This document shows, piece by piece, positions 54,224 to 64,000 of a stretch of DNA of 64,000 bases; within the stretch, counting starts at the first letter, position 1, and the number at the start of each line of letters is the position of its first letter. The notes under the pieces were generated by a model. That model made no database searches. It had not been told where the DNA came from and saw only the letters and a program-made list of their open reading frames with translations. The position numbers were made by a program, and so were the translations under genes. Origin of the DNA: an uncultured Pseudomonadales bacterium (GTDB lineage: Bacteria > Pseudomonadota > Gammaproteobacteria > Pseudomonadales > Azotimanducaceae); the NCBI GenBank assembly GCA_958296195.1, contig OY282455.1, positions 1,302,001 through 1,366,000 of the forward strand. The letters run 5' to 3'.

Positions 54224-54472
54224 TCAACCGCCGGCATTGGTGGTCCGGTAAAGCAAGGAAGCCGGTAGAGTGAGAGGGGGTGCGCCAACTTGCCTGATCA
54301 AGTATGGCCCCCGCCCAAACCGCTCTATGGCGACTTGCGCCGCCGCCTCAAAGGAGTCGAAGCTGCTGACTAATTGCTCGTCATGGACCAGGACCCACTC
54401 GCCGAGATGGTCCGCCTCAACAATGTTCCGCATACGCCGGTAGGCAGCAATTTCCTTGCTCAGTGCAGCCAT
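54224..54472 (-). CDS. Small conserved protein paired with the aspartyl protease (DUF5678-like)
   Basis: 82 residues with no membrane segment. The pattern 'HLGEWVLVHDEQLVSSFDSF' followed by 'AAAQVAIERFGRGPYLIRQV' resembles the DUF5678-type 'GkWVli.d..vv...d...eA...a...fg....lirqv'. A GGAGG lies 6 bases before the ATG at 54472. The stop is immediately followed by the ATG of the retropepsin-like gene, so the pair is one translational unit. This arrangement could be regulator-protease or antitoxin-like, but nothing in the sequence proves it. Confidence 0.65.
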   Translation of the reverse strand: MAALSKEIAAYRRMRNIVEADHLGEWVLVHDEQLVSSFDSFEAAAQVAIERFGRGPYLIRQVGAPPLTLPASLLYRTTNAGG

Positions 54473-54741
54473 GTCACGCCTCCATCATTTTGCCCGGGTG
54501 ACCACTATGCTACTACTACTACGACATCTCCGATTGAACACCCTCTTAGTGACGCCAGCTTGCGGAAATGTTGGCTGCCGCAAGCTGCTCCCGCCAAGGG
54601 GCATACGGGCTGTCAATTGCTCAGGCCGACATCCGCCTCTGTCAGTAGGCATGGGCAGTGCGCGTCAACCGAGTGCTGCGCCGCGTCATCCTGCGTGAAC
54701 GGGTATTCCACGCCACCCCAGGCGTCCACGGCGAACAACCA

Positions 54742-56178
54742 TCATCCCTTCGCCTTGTAAACCGCCCCCGGCGCATAGTTGTCCATCTCCCTCTTAATCA
54801 CCGGCGCCAGCAGGTACATGCCCAACAGGTTGGGGATGGCCACTAGGAAGACTAGGGCGTCGGAGAGGTCCATCACGGCGTGCAGGTTGATGCTGGCGCC
54901 GACGATGATGAACAGGCAGTAGGCCAGCTTGAAGCCGAAGTCCGTGGCGCGGCTTTCTCCGGTTAGGTAGGTGAACGCCTTTAGGCCGTAGTAGGCCCAG
55001 GCGATCATGGTGGAGAAGGCGAACAGGAAGGCGGCCACGGCCAAGGGAATGGGTGACCAGGACAGGGTGGAGGCGAACGCTTGGGTGGTGAGCTCGATGC
55101 CTTCCAGTCCATCGTTCATGCCGGGTTCGTAGATGGTGGTGATGATGACCAGCGCGGTCATGGTGCAGATCACCACGGTGTCGATGAACGGCCCCAAGGA
55201 AGCGACGAAGCCCTCGGTGACCGGCCTCGCGGTCTGCGCCGAGGAGTGGGCGATGGCGGCGCTGCCGAGGCCCGCTTCATTGGAGAACACGGCGCGCCGG
55301 AAGCCGATGATGATAACGCCCAGCATGCCGCCGGCCACGCCCTCCGGCGCAAAGGCGCCCTCCCAGATGGCGGCGAAGGCGGCCGGCAGCCGGTCGGCGT
55401 TGATGAGGATGATGACCAGCGCGGTGACGACGTACAGCACCGCCATGCTCGGCACCAGCCGCACGGTGACGCTGGCGATGGACTTGATGCCGCCGATGAT
55501 GACCAGTCCGGTCAACACCGCCAGCACCAAGCCGATGCTCCAGGCGTTGTGCGCCAGCCAATCGCTGCCGGCCAAGTCCACGACTATGGCCGCGGCTTGG
55601 TTGGATTGAAACATGTTGCCGATGCCGAGGCAGCCCAGCACCATCGCCCCGGCGTAGAAGCAGCCCAGAATCCTGCCTAACCGCGGCCAGTTCCGGTGCG
55701 CGGCAAGGCCCTGCTCCAAGTAGTACATGGGGCCACCGGAGTAGGAGCCGTCCGGGTTGGTCTTGCGATAGACCACGCTTAGGGTGCATTCGGCGAACTT
55801 GGTGGACATGCCCAGAAAGCCGGCCACGATCAGCCAGAAGGTGGCGCCGGGGCCACCCATGGAAATCGCCAAGGCCACCCCGGCGATGTTGCCGATGCCC
55901 ACGGTGCCGGAAAGCGCCGTGGTCAGCGCCCGCCATTGGGAGATTTCGCCGGGGTCGTCCGGGTTGCGGTAGCGGCCGGAAACGATGCGGATGGCCTCCG
56001 CAAAGCCGCGCACGTTGATGAAGCGCAGATACGCCGTGAAGAACAGGCCGCCGACCACCAGCCAAAAGACGATCAGCGGCACGTCCGCGCCAAACATCAC
56101 AACCTCGTAGAAGACGATGCTTTGCAGCCACAGGGTCACTGGCCCGACGGCGTTGTTGATGAATTCATCGACGTTCAT
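54742..56178 (-). CDS. Sodium:alanine/amino-acid symporter (AGCS family)
   Basis: Inner-membrane transporter coupling sodium to uptake of alanine or glycine. 478 residues with about 11 helices. Family motifs include '[20 protein letters not shown]', '[16 protein letters not shown]', '[17 protein letters not shown]', '[20 protein letters not shown]' and '[17 protein letters not shown]'. I start at ATG 56178 (MNVDEFINN), which has GGGAGG upstream. It is divergent from argH. The 269 bases beyond its 3' end, before the 82-residue gene, hold no recognisable gene. Confidence 0.93.
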   Translation of the reverse strand: MNVDEFINNAVGPVTLWLQSIVFYEVVMFGADVPLIVFWLVVGGLFFTAYLRFINVRGFAEAIRIVSGRYRNPDDPGEISQWRALTTALSGTVGIGNIAGVALAISMGGPGATFWLIVAGFLGMSTKFAECTLSVVYRKTNPDGSYSGGPMYYLEQGLAAHRNWPRLGRILGCFYAGAMVLGCLGIGNMFQSNQAAAIVVDLAGSDWLAHNAWSIGLVLAVLTGLVIIGGIKSIASVTVRLVPSMAVLYVVTALVIILINADRLPAAFAAIWEGAFAPEGVAGGMLGVIIIGFRRAVFSNEAGLGSAAIAHSSAQTARPVTEGFVASLGPFIDTVVICTMTALVIITTIYEPGMNDGLEGIELTTQAFASTLSWSPIPLAVAAFLFAFSTMIAWAYYGLKAFTYLTGESRATDFGFKLAYCLFIIVGASINLHAVMDLSDALVFLVAIPNLLGMYLLAPVIKREMDNYAPGAVYKAKG

Positions 56179-56359
56179 TGCGCCTCCCTTAAGCGCCCCA
56201 GCCAATGCTCGCGTACGCGCCGTAGCGCCTTTCCAAGCGAACCGGCCCTTCGGTGTTGAAGCGGCGCATGGCATCGACTATAGCACCCTGCGGGGCGTGG
56301 CTCCGGCCATCCGGTCGGTTCCTGCCGGCCGCACAGCATCCACGCCAACGGCGAGGCGC

Positions 56360-56365
56360 TATAAT
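56360..56365 (+). promoter_or_regulatory. -10 box immediately upstream of argH (leaderless transcript likely)
   Basis: A perfect TATAAT at 56360-56365 ends 6 bases before the argH ATG at 56372. Transcription would therefore begin at or next to the A of the start codon. No ribosome site lies between. The -35 region (CATCCA at 56337-56342) is poor. Confidence 0.5.
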
Positions 56366-56371
56366 TCCTCA

Positions 56372-57777
<1,406 letters not shown>

Positions 57778-57781
<4 letters not shown>

Positions 57782-58524
57782 ACCGTGACAACACAGAGGC
57801 GCTGGCGGCGGACTTGAAGGCCCGCTACAGACGCCAATTGCAAAGGGAGGCCGAAATCGGCGACGGCCGCCACGGCAGAAAGGTGTTTCTGGCCATGCTA
57901 AAAGCCCTTGAGGAATTGCCGGCCAAGCGCTTCGAGCCTGGAGATGGCGCTGTCTGGGTGTGGTCAGACTTGCATCTGGGCCATGCCAACGTCATCCGCT
58001 ACTGCAACCGGCCTTTCGCGGACGCCGCGCAGATGGACCGGCAGTTGTACGCCAATTGGGAGGCAACGGTCGCGCCCCAAGACCAGCTCATCTGCGTGGG
58101 CGACGTGGCCATGCGGGACGCCCTGTGCGAAGCCACTTGGCGGCGGATCCGCGGCGCGGCCGGGCGCCGCAAACAGTTGGTGATCGGCAACCACGATCTG
58201 ACCGGTGCCGGCCATCTGCGGGTGGCGGGCTTTGACGACATCTGCTCCCTGCTTTGGGCGGACGGGGACCCGCCGCTGTTGTTCACGCACGAGCCTTTGG
58301 TTGAAGTGCCCCCCGGTTGGGTCAACGTGCATGGCCACACCCACGCCGCACCGCTGACGCGCACCCCGCACATCAACGTTTCCGTGGAGCAGATCGACTA
58401 TCGACCCTTGGCCTTGACGGCCGTTCGCGCCTTGGCGGCGGAGCTGGTGCAAGGCCGCTACCCGGAGGGCGAGACCACCTTGGAGCGGGTCGCCAGCCTT
58501 GCGGGAACGTCGGCGGCGGCTTGA
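57778..58524 (+). CDS. Calcineurin-like metallophosphoesterase
   Basis: 248 residues with the metal-binding motifs in order: '[18 protein letters not shown]' (DxH), 'CVGDVAM' (GD), 'VIGNHDLTG' (GNHD), 'FTHEP' and '[10 protein letters not shown]' (GHxH). It resembles small phage-like or YfcE-type phosphodiesterases that act on a phosphomonoester or diester in the cytoplasm. The ATG overlaps the argH stop (ATGA), so it is translated with argH. Substrate unknown. The 262 bases after it hold no gene or clear terminator. Confidence 0.88.
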
Positions 58525-58786
58525 AGCCGGCGCCGCCAGACCATTCCTGCGCCAATCCAAACATGCAACAGCATGGCGCGACCTGCCGGCGACATCCCGT
58601 GTCTTGGCATCTAGTCCACCTATTTGGCTGCGCCGTTCCTGCGAATCACCAAGCCGCTTCCCGCATGGACAAAGTGCATTGACCTTCAATGCGTTAAACG
58701 CGCAAATCAGGAACCGTCTCCGGCACAAAGCGCACTGGCCGCGCCCTAGCTTGCGCCATGCGCCCCTCGCGCCCTGAGCAAGCCCC

Positions 58787-59992
58787 ATGCAATCAGTCCA
58801 AGCTCTGCGCGGCTCCAGTTTCTTCCTCGTCTTCTTGGGCGGGCTGATTGCCCTAGCCCCCCTGTCCATCGATGCCTACATGCCGGCGCTGCCGGACATG
58901 GCGATTTACTTTGGGGTGGAAATCGCTGCGGTCAACCTCACGCTGACCACCTACCTGCTGGGCAGCGCCTTGGGGCAGTTGTTTGGCGGTGCCCTGTCCG
59001 ACCATCTGGGACGGCGTCCAGTGGGGTTGGTTGGCCTGCTGCTGTTTGTCATTGCGTCCCTGTTGATCACGGCGGCGACGGACATCGGGCAGGTGTGGGC
59101 GTTGCGGGCCCTGCAGGCCTTGGGCGGCGGTGCCGCTTCGGTGGTCTGCATGGCGCAAGTTCGGGACGTTTACCCCGCGAACCTAGTGCCCAGAAAGATC
59201 GCCAACGTCATGCTCGTCATGTTGGTGGCGCCGATGGTGGCGCCGACCATCGGCGCCGTTCTCATGCAGCTGGGCTGGAAGTCCGTGTTCTACTTCCTCG
59301 CGGCCTACACAGGCTTCTACCTGCTCGTCTATTTCTTCTACTTGCCGGAAACCAACGCCAAGGGGCGCAGAGCGCTGACTCTCAGTACACTGCTGGGCAG
59401 CTACATCACCGTGCTCCGGCACCGTGTGCGCGGCAAGCCCGTCGCGCAGCGGCTCACGGCGTTCAGCGCCTGCGGCGCCGGCATCTTCCTCAGCTACCTG
59501 ACCAACGCCGCCTTCATATACATGCAGCACTTCGGCTTAGGCGAGTTCGAGTTCGCCGCGGCCTTCGCCGCCGGCGGGCTTGCCATCATGGCCGGCAACC
59601 GGGTTGCAGCGGCCTTGATGGGCCGGCATCCGCCCCTGCGCATCCTGCGCTGGGCCAACACCCTGCACCTTGTGGTGGTTGCAGCGGGCGTGGCCGGCTC
59701 TTGGCTGCTGCCGCACAGCTTGCCGGCAGGCATGGCGGTGCTGTTTCTGATCATGGGCATCGGCGGCGCGGTAGCGCCCTCCGCGTCCGGCTTCTACATG
59801 AGCCTGTTCGATGAGAACGCCGGCAGCGCCGCCTCGCTAAGCACCACCCTGATCTTCATGGTCGGCGCCCTGTTCGGAGCGCTGGCCGCCCTGCTCTCCG
59901 CCGATGGCCTGACGCCGATCTTCCTCGTCATGCTGGCGGCGGGGACCTTAGCCCGCTTAGCGCTGCCACGGCAAACCGACGCCCCACCTTGA
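58787..59992 (+). CDS. Bcr/CflA-family multidrug efflux MFS transporter
   Basis: Drug:proton antiporter of the inner membrane, 401 residues, about 12 helices. The DHA1 motifs are 'LAPLSIDAYMPALPDMAIYF', 'GGALSDHLGRRPVGLVGLLL' (motif A) and 'RALQALGGGAASVV', then 'VMLVAPMVAPTIGAVL' (motif C-like). The ATG at 58787 gives the usual short N-terminus. It is followed, 32 bases after its stop, by the DNA methyltransferase gene. Substrate unknown. Confidence 0.92.
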   Translation: MQSVQALRGSSFFLVFLGGLIALAPLSIDAYMPALPDMAIYFGVEIAAVNLTLTTYLLGSALGQLFGGALSDHLGRRPVGLVGLLLFVIASLLITAATDIGQVWALRALQALGGGAASVVCMAQVRDVYPANLVPRKIANVMLVMLVAPMVAPTIGAVLMQLGWKSVFYFLAAYTGFYLLVYFFYLPETNAKGRRALTLSTLLGSYITVLRHRVRGKPVAQRLTAFSACGAGIFLSYLTNAAFIYMQHFGLGEFEFAAAFAAGGLAIMAGNRVAAALMGRHPPLRILRWANTLHLVVVAAGVAGSWLLPHSLPAGMAVLFLIMGIGGAVAPSASGFYMSLFDENAGSAASLSTTLIFMVGALFGALAALLSADGLTPIFLVMLAAGTLARLALPRQTDAPP

Positions 59993-60024
59993 ACAAGGCG
60001 GTGCATTTAAGGGAAGATTGCGGC

Positions 60025-62097
60025 ATGGCTGCCTCTCCACTACATGCCGAGGCGAAGCGACCGCAGGGCCACTCCAGCCGGCAAGCTCGCCAATTGGCCA
60101 TTGACGAACTGCTCAGCGTTCCGAAATCCGGGCACAGCTTGGCTATAGAGCACTCCTTCCCAGAGCGGTTGGTTGACGAGCTCTCCCGCCTTGAGGTGTT
60201 CAACAAACATCTGTTCCGCCCGAACACCTATCTGCACAAATGGTGGGCGCGGCGCTGCGGATCGACTTTTCGCGCGATACTCAAGCAATTCGCGCCCGAC
60301 GAGGATCGCCGCAATTACTACGCCTTCGGTGGCTTGGAAGGCAAAGTGGTGCTCGATCCGATGATGGGCGGCGGCACTACTCTGCACGAGGCCATCCGCT
60401 TGGGAGCGAACGTCATCGGCGCGGACATCGACCCCATTCCGGTGATGCAAACCCGCGCCTCGCTCTCCCAAGAGACTCCTGAAAACCTGCGGGCGTCATT
60501 TAGTCAATTTTACTCTAACCTCTACAAAAGCCTAGGGCACTATTTTCAGACGGAGTGCCCAAGCTGCAACCAGTCCATAGATAGCCAGTACACCTTGCAC
60601 GGGCAGCGCAAAGTTTGCGCTTGCGGGGAAGTCGTGCAGATCGACCAACACGATCTGCGGCACGAAACCGACAGCATTGTTCGCATCTGCCCCGACAGTT
60701 GGCAAATTTACGCAGACGACAGGGAAAAGCAGGGTTTTGCCGCAACCCCTCGGCTGGTCACCAAATCAGAAAAAACCTGTCCCTCTTGTGGGCGGAAATA
60801 CGCTGAACTTGCCGACCTGCCATTCTACAGACGATATACACCAATAGCCATTGCGGCGGTCTGCCCCGCGCATGGCTTCTTCTTCCGCTCCCCCGGCGAT
60901 TCTGACCGCGCCCGAATTAGTCAGGCGGACAAGATGCGCTCTAGGCTGGATTTTGGACCGCCTGATGACTTTAAGGTGGCGGGCGGCCCGAAATCTGGCG
61001 ATCTATTAAGGCACAACATTCGCTCATATGTCGATCTGTTTTCATCCCGACAGTTGTTGTATATCCACCAATCCATCTGCGAACTGCAGGCCCATTGCGG
61101 CGTCAGCAGGCTCAATTTGGGGATGCTTGTGTCCACCTCATTGGAGTTCAACTCCATGATGTGCGGCTACAAGGGCTGGTACAAGCGAAGACCGGGTGCG
61201 ATTCGGCATGTCTTCGCGCTGCATGCATACTCCTTCCCCTACACCGCGCTCGAAAACAATCCGGTGAACAGTCGGAAGACGTCCGGCAATCTTCAATCCC
61301 TTTATAGAGACCGGATCGAACGGGGACGCAAATGGTCGGTCTTGCCGGTGGAGAGAAGGATAAGATCCGACGGCAAAACCGAGCTGGTGAACATACCCGG
61401 GGAGATGGACAGCGGCATAGAGGTGTTTTCCCAACAGGAGCTCGCCGGCGGCAGCCAGAAGTTCCAGTTAATTCAAGGAGATTCCAGAAACCTGCCAATT
61501 GCAGATCACTCTGTGGACCTGATTGTCACTGACCCTCCATACTACGATAGCGTTCAGTACAGCGACTTGGCGACCTTCTTCCGGGTCTGGTTGACCCGCC
61601 TGCTTCCCAACGAGTTTGACTGGATTTATGACGGTGCCCGCAGCGCAGTGGCGACCAAGGCGTCTGGGAGTGGGTTTCTCGCAGCTTTGGCGGAGATTCT
61701 GAAGGAATGCGGTCGCGTTCTGAAACCTCCTATCGGACGCATGGTGTTCACCTTCCACCACTGGGATCCAACGGCGTGGGCTGAACTCACAATAGCTTTG
61801 CAGGGCGCCAAATTTCGACTTAGGAACGCCTATGTTGTCTATTCCGAACATCCCATTTCGGTCCACATCCGCAATTTGAATTCAATCAAGCACGACTGCA
61901 TCTTGGTTTTTTCCTTAGGCAGCGGCGCTTCTTCCTCACGTTGGAGGTCCCTGCAGTCCATCGACACTAGTGACAGCGAAACCTTCTGCCGCCAGTGCGG
62001 CGCAACACTGGGCTGGTTATTGGAGAGCGGCTTCAAGCCTAGCGAGATACGCGCTGCTTGGAAGGATTTAATCAAGGAAAACGTCAATGCCAGATAG
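60025..62097 (+). CDS. DNA methyltransferase (N6-adenine/N4-cytosine type) of a restriction-modification pair
   Basis: 690 residues. The S-adenosylmethionine motif is near residues 111-127 ('LDPMMGGGTTLHEAIRLGAN', 'VIGADIDPIP'). The catalytic motif is near 502 ('DLIVTDPPYYDSVQYSDL'). Between them lies an insert with zinc-ribbon-like Cys clusters ('CPSCNQS', 'CACGEV', 'CPSCGRKYAEL'), and another ('FCRQCGATLGW') closes the protein. These may act in target recognition. I prefer ATG 60025 with AAGGGAAG upstream over TTG 59989, which would overlap the efflux gene. It overlaps the nuclease gene by 11 bases, and the DNA is AT-richer than its neighbours. The recognition site cannot be read from sequence. 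Confidence 0.88.
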   Translation: MAASPLHAEAKRPQGHSSRQARQLAIDELLSVPKSGHSLAIEHSFPERLVDELSRLEVFNKHLFRPNTYLHKWWARRCGSTFRAILKQFAPDEDRRNYYAFGGLEGKVVLDPMMGGGTTLHEAIRLGANVIGADIDPIPVMQTRASLSQETPENLRASFSQFYSNLYKSLGHYFQTECPSCNQSIDSQYTLHGQRKVCACGEVVQIDQHDLRHETDSIVRICPDSWQIYADDREKQGFAATPRLVTKSEKTCPSCGRKYAELADLPFYRRYTPIAIAAVCPAHGFFFRSPGDSDRARISQADKMRSRLDFGPPDDFKVAGGPKSGDLLRHNIRSYVDLFSSRQLLYIHQSICELQAHCGVSRLNLGMLVSTSLEFNSMMCGYKGWYKRRPGAIRHVFALHAYSFPYTALENNPVNSRKTSGNLQSLYRDRIERGRKWSVLPVERRIRSDGKTELVNIPGEMDSGIEVFSQQELAGGSQKFQLIQGDSRNLPIADHSVDLIVTDPPYYDSVQYSDLATFFRVWLTRLLPNEFDWIYDGARSAVATKASGSGFLAALAEILKECGRVLKPPIGRMVFTFHHWDPTAWAELTIALQGAKFRLRNAYVVYSEHPISVHIRNLNSIKHDCILVFSLGSGASSSRWRSLQSIDTSDSETFCRQCGATLGWLLESGFKPSEIRAAWKDLIKENVNAR

Positions 62098-62944
62098 CTC
62101 AAGTAAACGGCCGGCCGAAATTTTTGGGTATCCGATTTGTAATCAAACCAATGCCGCGAGAACGTCCCGTGAACGGCATTGGTGCCCGTTTCAGAATGGT
62201 AAATGCACCAAGAAAAGCCGATTGGTGGAGTTCCCTTTTGGAGTTTGTTCCGCGGAGTACGGCGGGGAAATTTACGCAATTTGCCCGCATCGCTTTGATG
62301 AAAATGGTTCGCTTGAAGGCACATCTAAGGCTTTGGAAGATGTTGCGAGAGACTATTTCGGTGACCTCAAAAACGTTATGATATTCCCTGAAGTCAAACT
62401 TCCAAGTGTTGGAATTATTGATTACGTCATTTTGCGGCATAAGCCCCTTAAACCCGAGGTTGAGGACTTTGTATCCGTGGAGTTTCAATCAAATTCCACG
62501 ACCAAAACAGGCGCTTTGGTGGAGGGGATGCAAGAATTTCTTGGAGGCCATGATCTCGGGGGGCGATCATACCAATTCGGAATGAACACCTATGACTCCA
62601 TCAAACGCACTGTGACGCAGCTAGTGAACAAAGGCGTTGTTTATGAGAGTTGGCATACAAAGTGCTACTGGGTCATACAAGAATATTTTTACAAGGATTT
62701 AGTTCAAAGATATGGTTTCAAGTCAAGCGGATTTTCACACGCCGATTCCTCTCGGTTTGCGCTGTATAATCTTGTTCCGGGTGACGGTCGTTTGACGTTG
62801 ACGTTCAAGCAGTTTATCTCCACCAGTGTCGATGAGGTATATCAAGCAATTAGAAGTAACCCCGCTATGCCCAAAAAAGACGACTTTGTGAGGCGCTTGG
62901 ACGCTAAGCTCGCTAAGCTTCAAATTAAGTTAAAGACAAATTGA
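62087..62944 (+). CDS. NotI-family type II restriction endonuclease
   Basis: 285 residues. The N-terminal metal-binding Cys4 pattern of NotI-type enzymes is present: 'CPFQNGKC' (Cys33, Cys40), 'GVCSAEY' (Cys54) and 'ICPHRF' (Cys66). A PD-(D/E)XK-like core follows: 'FPEVKLPSVGIIDYVILRHK' (Glu102, Asp112) and 'FVSVEFQSN' (Glu132, Gln134). It starts inside the methyltransferase gene (11-base overlap, AAGGA upstream), so modification is translated first. The gene is visibly AT-rich against the window, which suggests recent transfer. Family assignment is from the Cys pattern and core order; specificity is unknown. Confidence 0.72.
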   Translation: MPDSSSKRPAEIFGYPICNQTNAARTSRERHWCPFQNGKCTKKSRLVEFPFGVCSAEYGGEIYAICPHRFDENGSLEGTSKALEDVARDYFGDLKNVMIFPEVKLPSVGIIDYVILRHKPLKPEVEDFVSVEFQSNSTTKTGALVEGMQEFLGGHDLGGRSYQFGMNTYDSIKRTVTQLVNKGVVYESWHTKCYWVIQEYFYKDLVQRYGFKSSGFSHADSSRFALYNLVPGDGRLTLTFKQFISTSVDEVYQAIRSNPAMPKKDDFVRRLDAKLAKLQIKLKTN

Positions 62945-63118
62945 GTTTGAGTGCGTACGCCGCAACAAAGTACGGAATAACCTACAGCGCAAGTCGCTCG
63001 TCGTGGATGGCGGTTGTGATCTAAACCTAGGGTGGCTAAGCAGCGTTGCCCAATGGCTGGCACACTGTCGGAGAACCGGCGGCGCGATTGTCTAACTTAG
63101 TCAGAAAGGGAGATCGAA

Positions 63119-63364
63119 ATGACAGGGCGAGCTAGGCAAAAAGAGGCGCATCCGCTTACGGGTTTCTCCACTTGGTTCAGGCGGCTGTTGCCGGCCCCGT
63201 CAACGCACATCCCTTCGGACGAGGAAATGGAGCGGAATGCCGACCTTACTGCCCGGTCAACCGTCATGCAGCACACTGAGGGGAGCGGTCCGCTTGCGGA
63301 GGGTAAGTTCGAGGTCACTGGAGACCTAGTGGAAAGCGATGCAGATAGCATTGAGGGCGCTTAA
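63119..63364 (+). CDS. Small protein of unknown function
   Basis: 81 residues with a strong AGGGAG ribosome site 6 bases before the ATG. It has a basic N-terminal part with 'GFSTWFRRLLPAPSTHIPS' and an acidic C-terminal part ending 'DLVESDADSIEGA'. No signal peptide, membrane helix or known domain. It lies between the restriction-modification pair and lptM. The 174 bases before it hold no gene. Confidence 0.45.
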   Translation: MTGRARQKEAHPLTGFSTWFRRLLPAPSTHIPSDEEMERNADLTARSTVMQHTEGSGPLAEGKFEVTGDLVESDADSIEGA

Positions 63365-63529
63365 GCGGTGATCGCTGCTGATTTCCCGGATGAAATTGGA
63401 GAGGTCAGCGACCTCTACAACACCGCGGCAACCGATCGGGGGAAAGCGCCGAAAAACCCCGTGGTGCAAGTCCTGCAGCCCGGCAGTCACTTGCGCAAGA
63501 GGCGGGGGGCGATTACAGTCAGGCATCCA

Positions 63530-63703
63530 TTGGATGCGGGCGGCCCTTTGTTGCGTTGGATTTTTTTTGCGTTGCTGGTCTCCTTGGTTGCCACTTGCGG
63601 GCAGAAGGGGCCGTTGCGGCTGCCGGAGGATGAGCCTGAAGGCGCTGTCGGTGGAAATGCGCCGGCGGTGAGCGGCGGCCTTGCGACCTTCCTTCAGCCG
63701 TGA
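63530..63703 (+). CDS. lptM: LPS translocon maturation chaperone LptM (lipoprotein), uncertain start
   Basis: Small lipoprotein that helps assemble LptD in the outer membrane. The lipobox and hallmark are clear: 'FFALLVSLVATCGQKGPLRL' with the lipidated Cys followed by GQKGPL. The gene sits just before lysA, the usual location in Pseudomonas. No ATG is in frame: candidates are TTG 63530, 63548 or 63551. An ATG at 63534 is in another frame that would join the lipoprotein frame if the run of eight T (63561-63568) had nine. The Gly/Ala tail is short. Confidence 0.75.
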   Translation: MDAGGPLLRWIFFALLVSLVATCGQKGPLRLPEDEPEGAVGGNAPAVSGGLATFLQP

Positions 63704-63792
63704 GCGGTATTGTGTTTTTAGATGGCGAACGTGCGCCGGCCGTGGAAGTCCGGCGCGGCCGTCAGCAACCGCGGTGACCTAGGCGGGCCGGC

Positions 63793-64000
63793 GTGACCTT
63801 CCATGTTAAGGGCGGCCAGCTTTGCGCTGGTGCCGTCCCGTTGGTCGATGTTGCGGAGTCCGTGGGCACCCCCACCTATGTTTATTGCGGCGACGCCATC
63901 GCCGACTGCTATCGGCAACTGCAGCGAGCTTTTGCGGAAGTTCCCGTGCGCATCTGCTATGCGGTCAAGGCCAACTCGAACTTGAGCGTTCTGCGCTTGA
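63793..64000 (+). CDS. lysA: Diaminopimelate decarboxylase, N-terminal part, cut by window end
   Basis: PLP enzyme making L-lysine from meso-diaminopimelate. The visible 69 codons start at GTG 63793 ('MTFHVKGGQLCAGAVPLVDV') and contain 'ESVGTPTYVYCGDAI' and 'VRICYAVKANSNLSVLRL', where the Lys of 'YAVKAN' binds PLP. It follows lptM by 89 bases. With dapB at the other end of the window it serves the same pathway. Confidence 0.9.
   Translation, partial: MTFHVKGGQLCAGAVPLVDVAESVGTPTYVYCGDAIADCYRQLQRAFAEVPVRICYAVKANSNLSVLRL

Overview
This is a 64 kb chromosomal window of high-GC DNA from a gammaproteobacterium. The evidence is gene order: dnaK-dnaJ-dapB, trxA-rho, envZ-ompR, hemC-hemD-hemX-hemY next to an algR-type regulator, and argH followed by lptM-lysA all match the Pseudomonas-like ancestral arrangement. 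I infer, but cannot show, an uncultured marine or host-associated lineage. Many scars (homopolymer tracts, frameshifts, gene fragments, IS remnants) interrupt an otherwise conserved backbone.

Layout. 0-3.5 kb: chaperones, lysine biosynthesis (dapB, with an unusual insertion) and a small secreted protein. 3.7-12.6 kb: a TonB-dependent receptor, a coiled-coil membrane protein, an acyl-CoA dehydrogenase followed by a broken enoyl-CoA hydratase, then on the minus strand a ClpP-like protease, two hot-dog dehydratases, an intact enoyl-CoA hydratase and an OmpA/OprF-like porin. 12.6-33 kb: one giant gene of 6610 codons encoding a surface protein with about 52 Calx-beta domains, an Ig-like domain and a C-terminal autotransporter beta-barrel. 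Upstream of it lies an intergenic region with a 31-base poly-C tract, a possible leader ORF and an orphan piece of the same repeat. Its 3' end is fused to an IS91-family remnant.

33-42.6 kb (minus strand): a polyprenyl-phosphate-arabinose type cluster (HAD-UbiA prenyltransferase, DprE1-like oxidase, GT-C glycosyltransferase). A decayed partial duplicate of it carries a dprE2-like 5' scrap, a broken dprE1 copy, a GMC oxidoreductase with an in-frame stop, and a chimera ending in half a second glycosyltransferase. A truncated DDE transposase closes the region.

42.8-52 kb: envZ-ompR, a small secreted protein, trxA, rho and the haem genes hemY-hemX-hemD-hemC, ending at an AlgR-type regulator that has lost its receiver domain. 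52-56 kb: inserted accessory DNA where algZ would be expected. It holds an HNH endonuclease split into two halves in swapped order around an NYN-domain gene, a retropepsin-like protease with a small partner, and a sodium:amino-acid symporter. 56.3-64 kb: argH (possibly leaderless), a metallophosphoesterase, a Bcr/CflA efflux pump, an AT-richer restriction-modification pair with a NotI-like nuclease, and lptM-lysA running off the window.

The strongest candidates for something new are the giant repeat gene with its poly-C leader, the permuted HNH/NYN locus, and the NotI-like restriction-modification pair. No rRNA, tRNA or CRISPR array was recognised.
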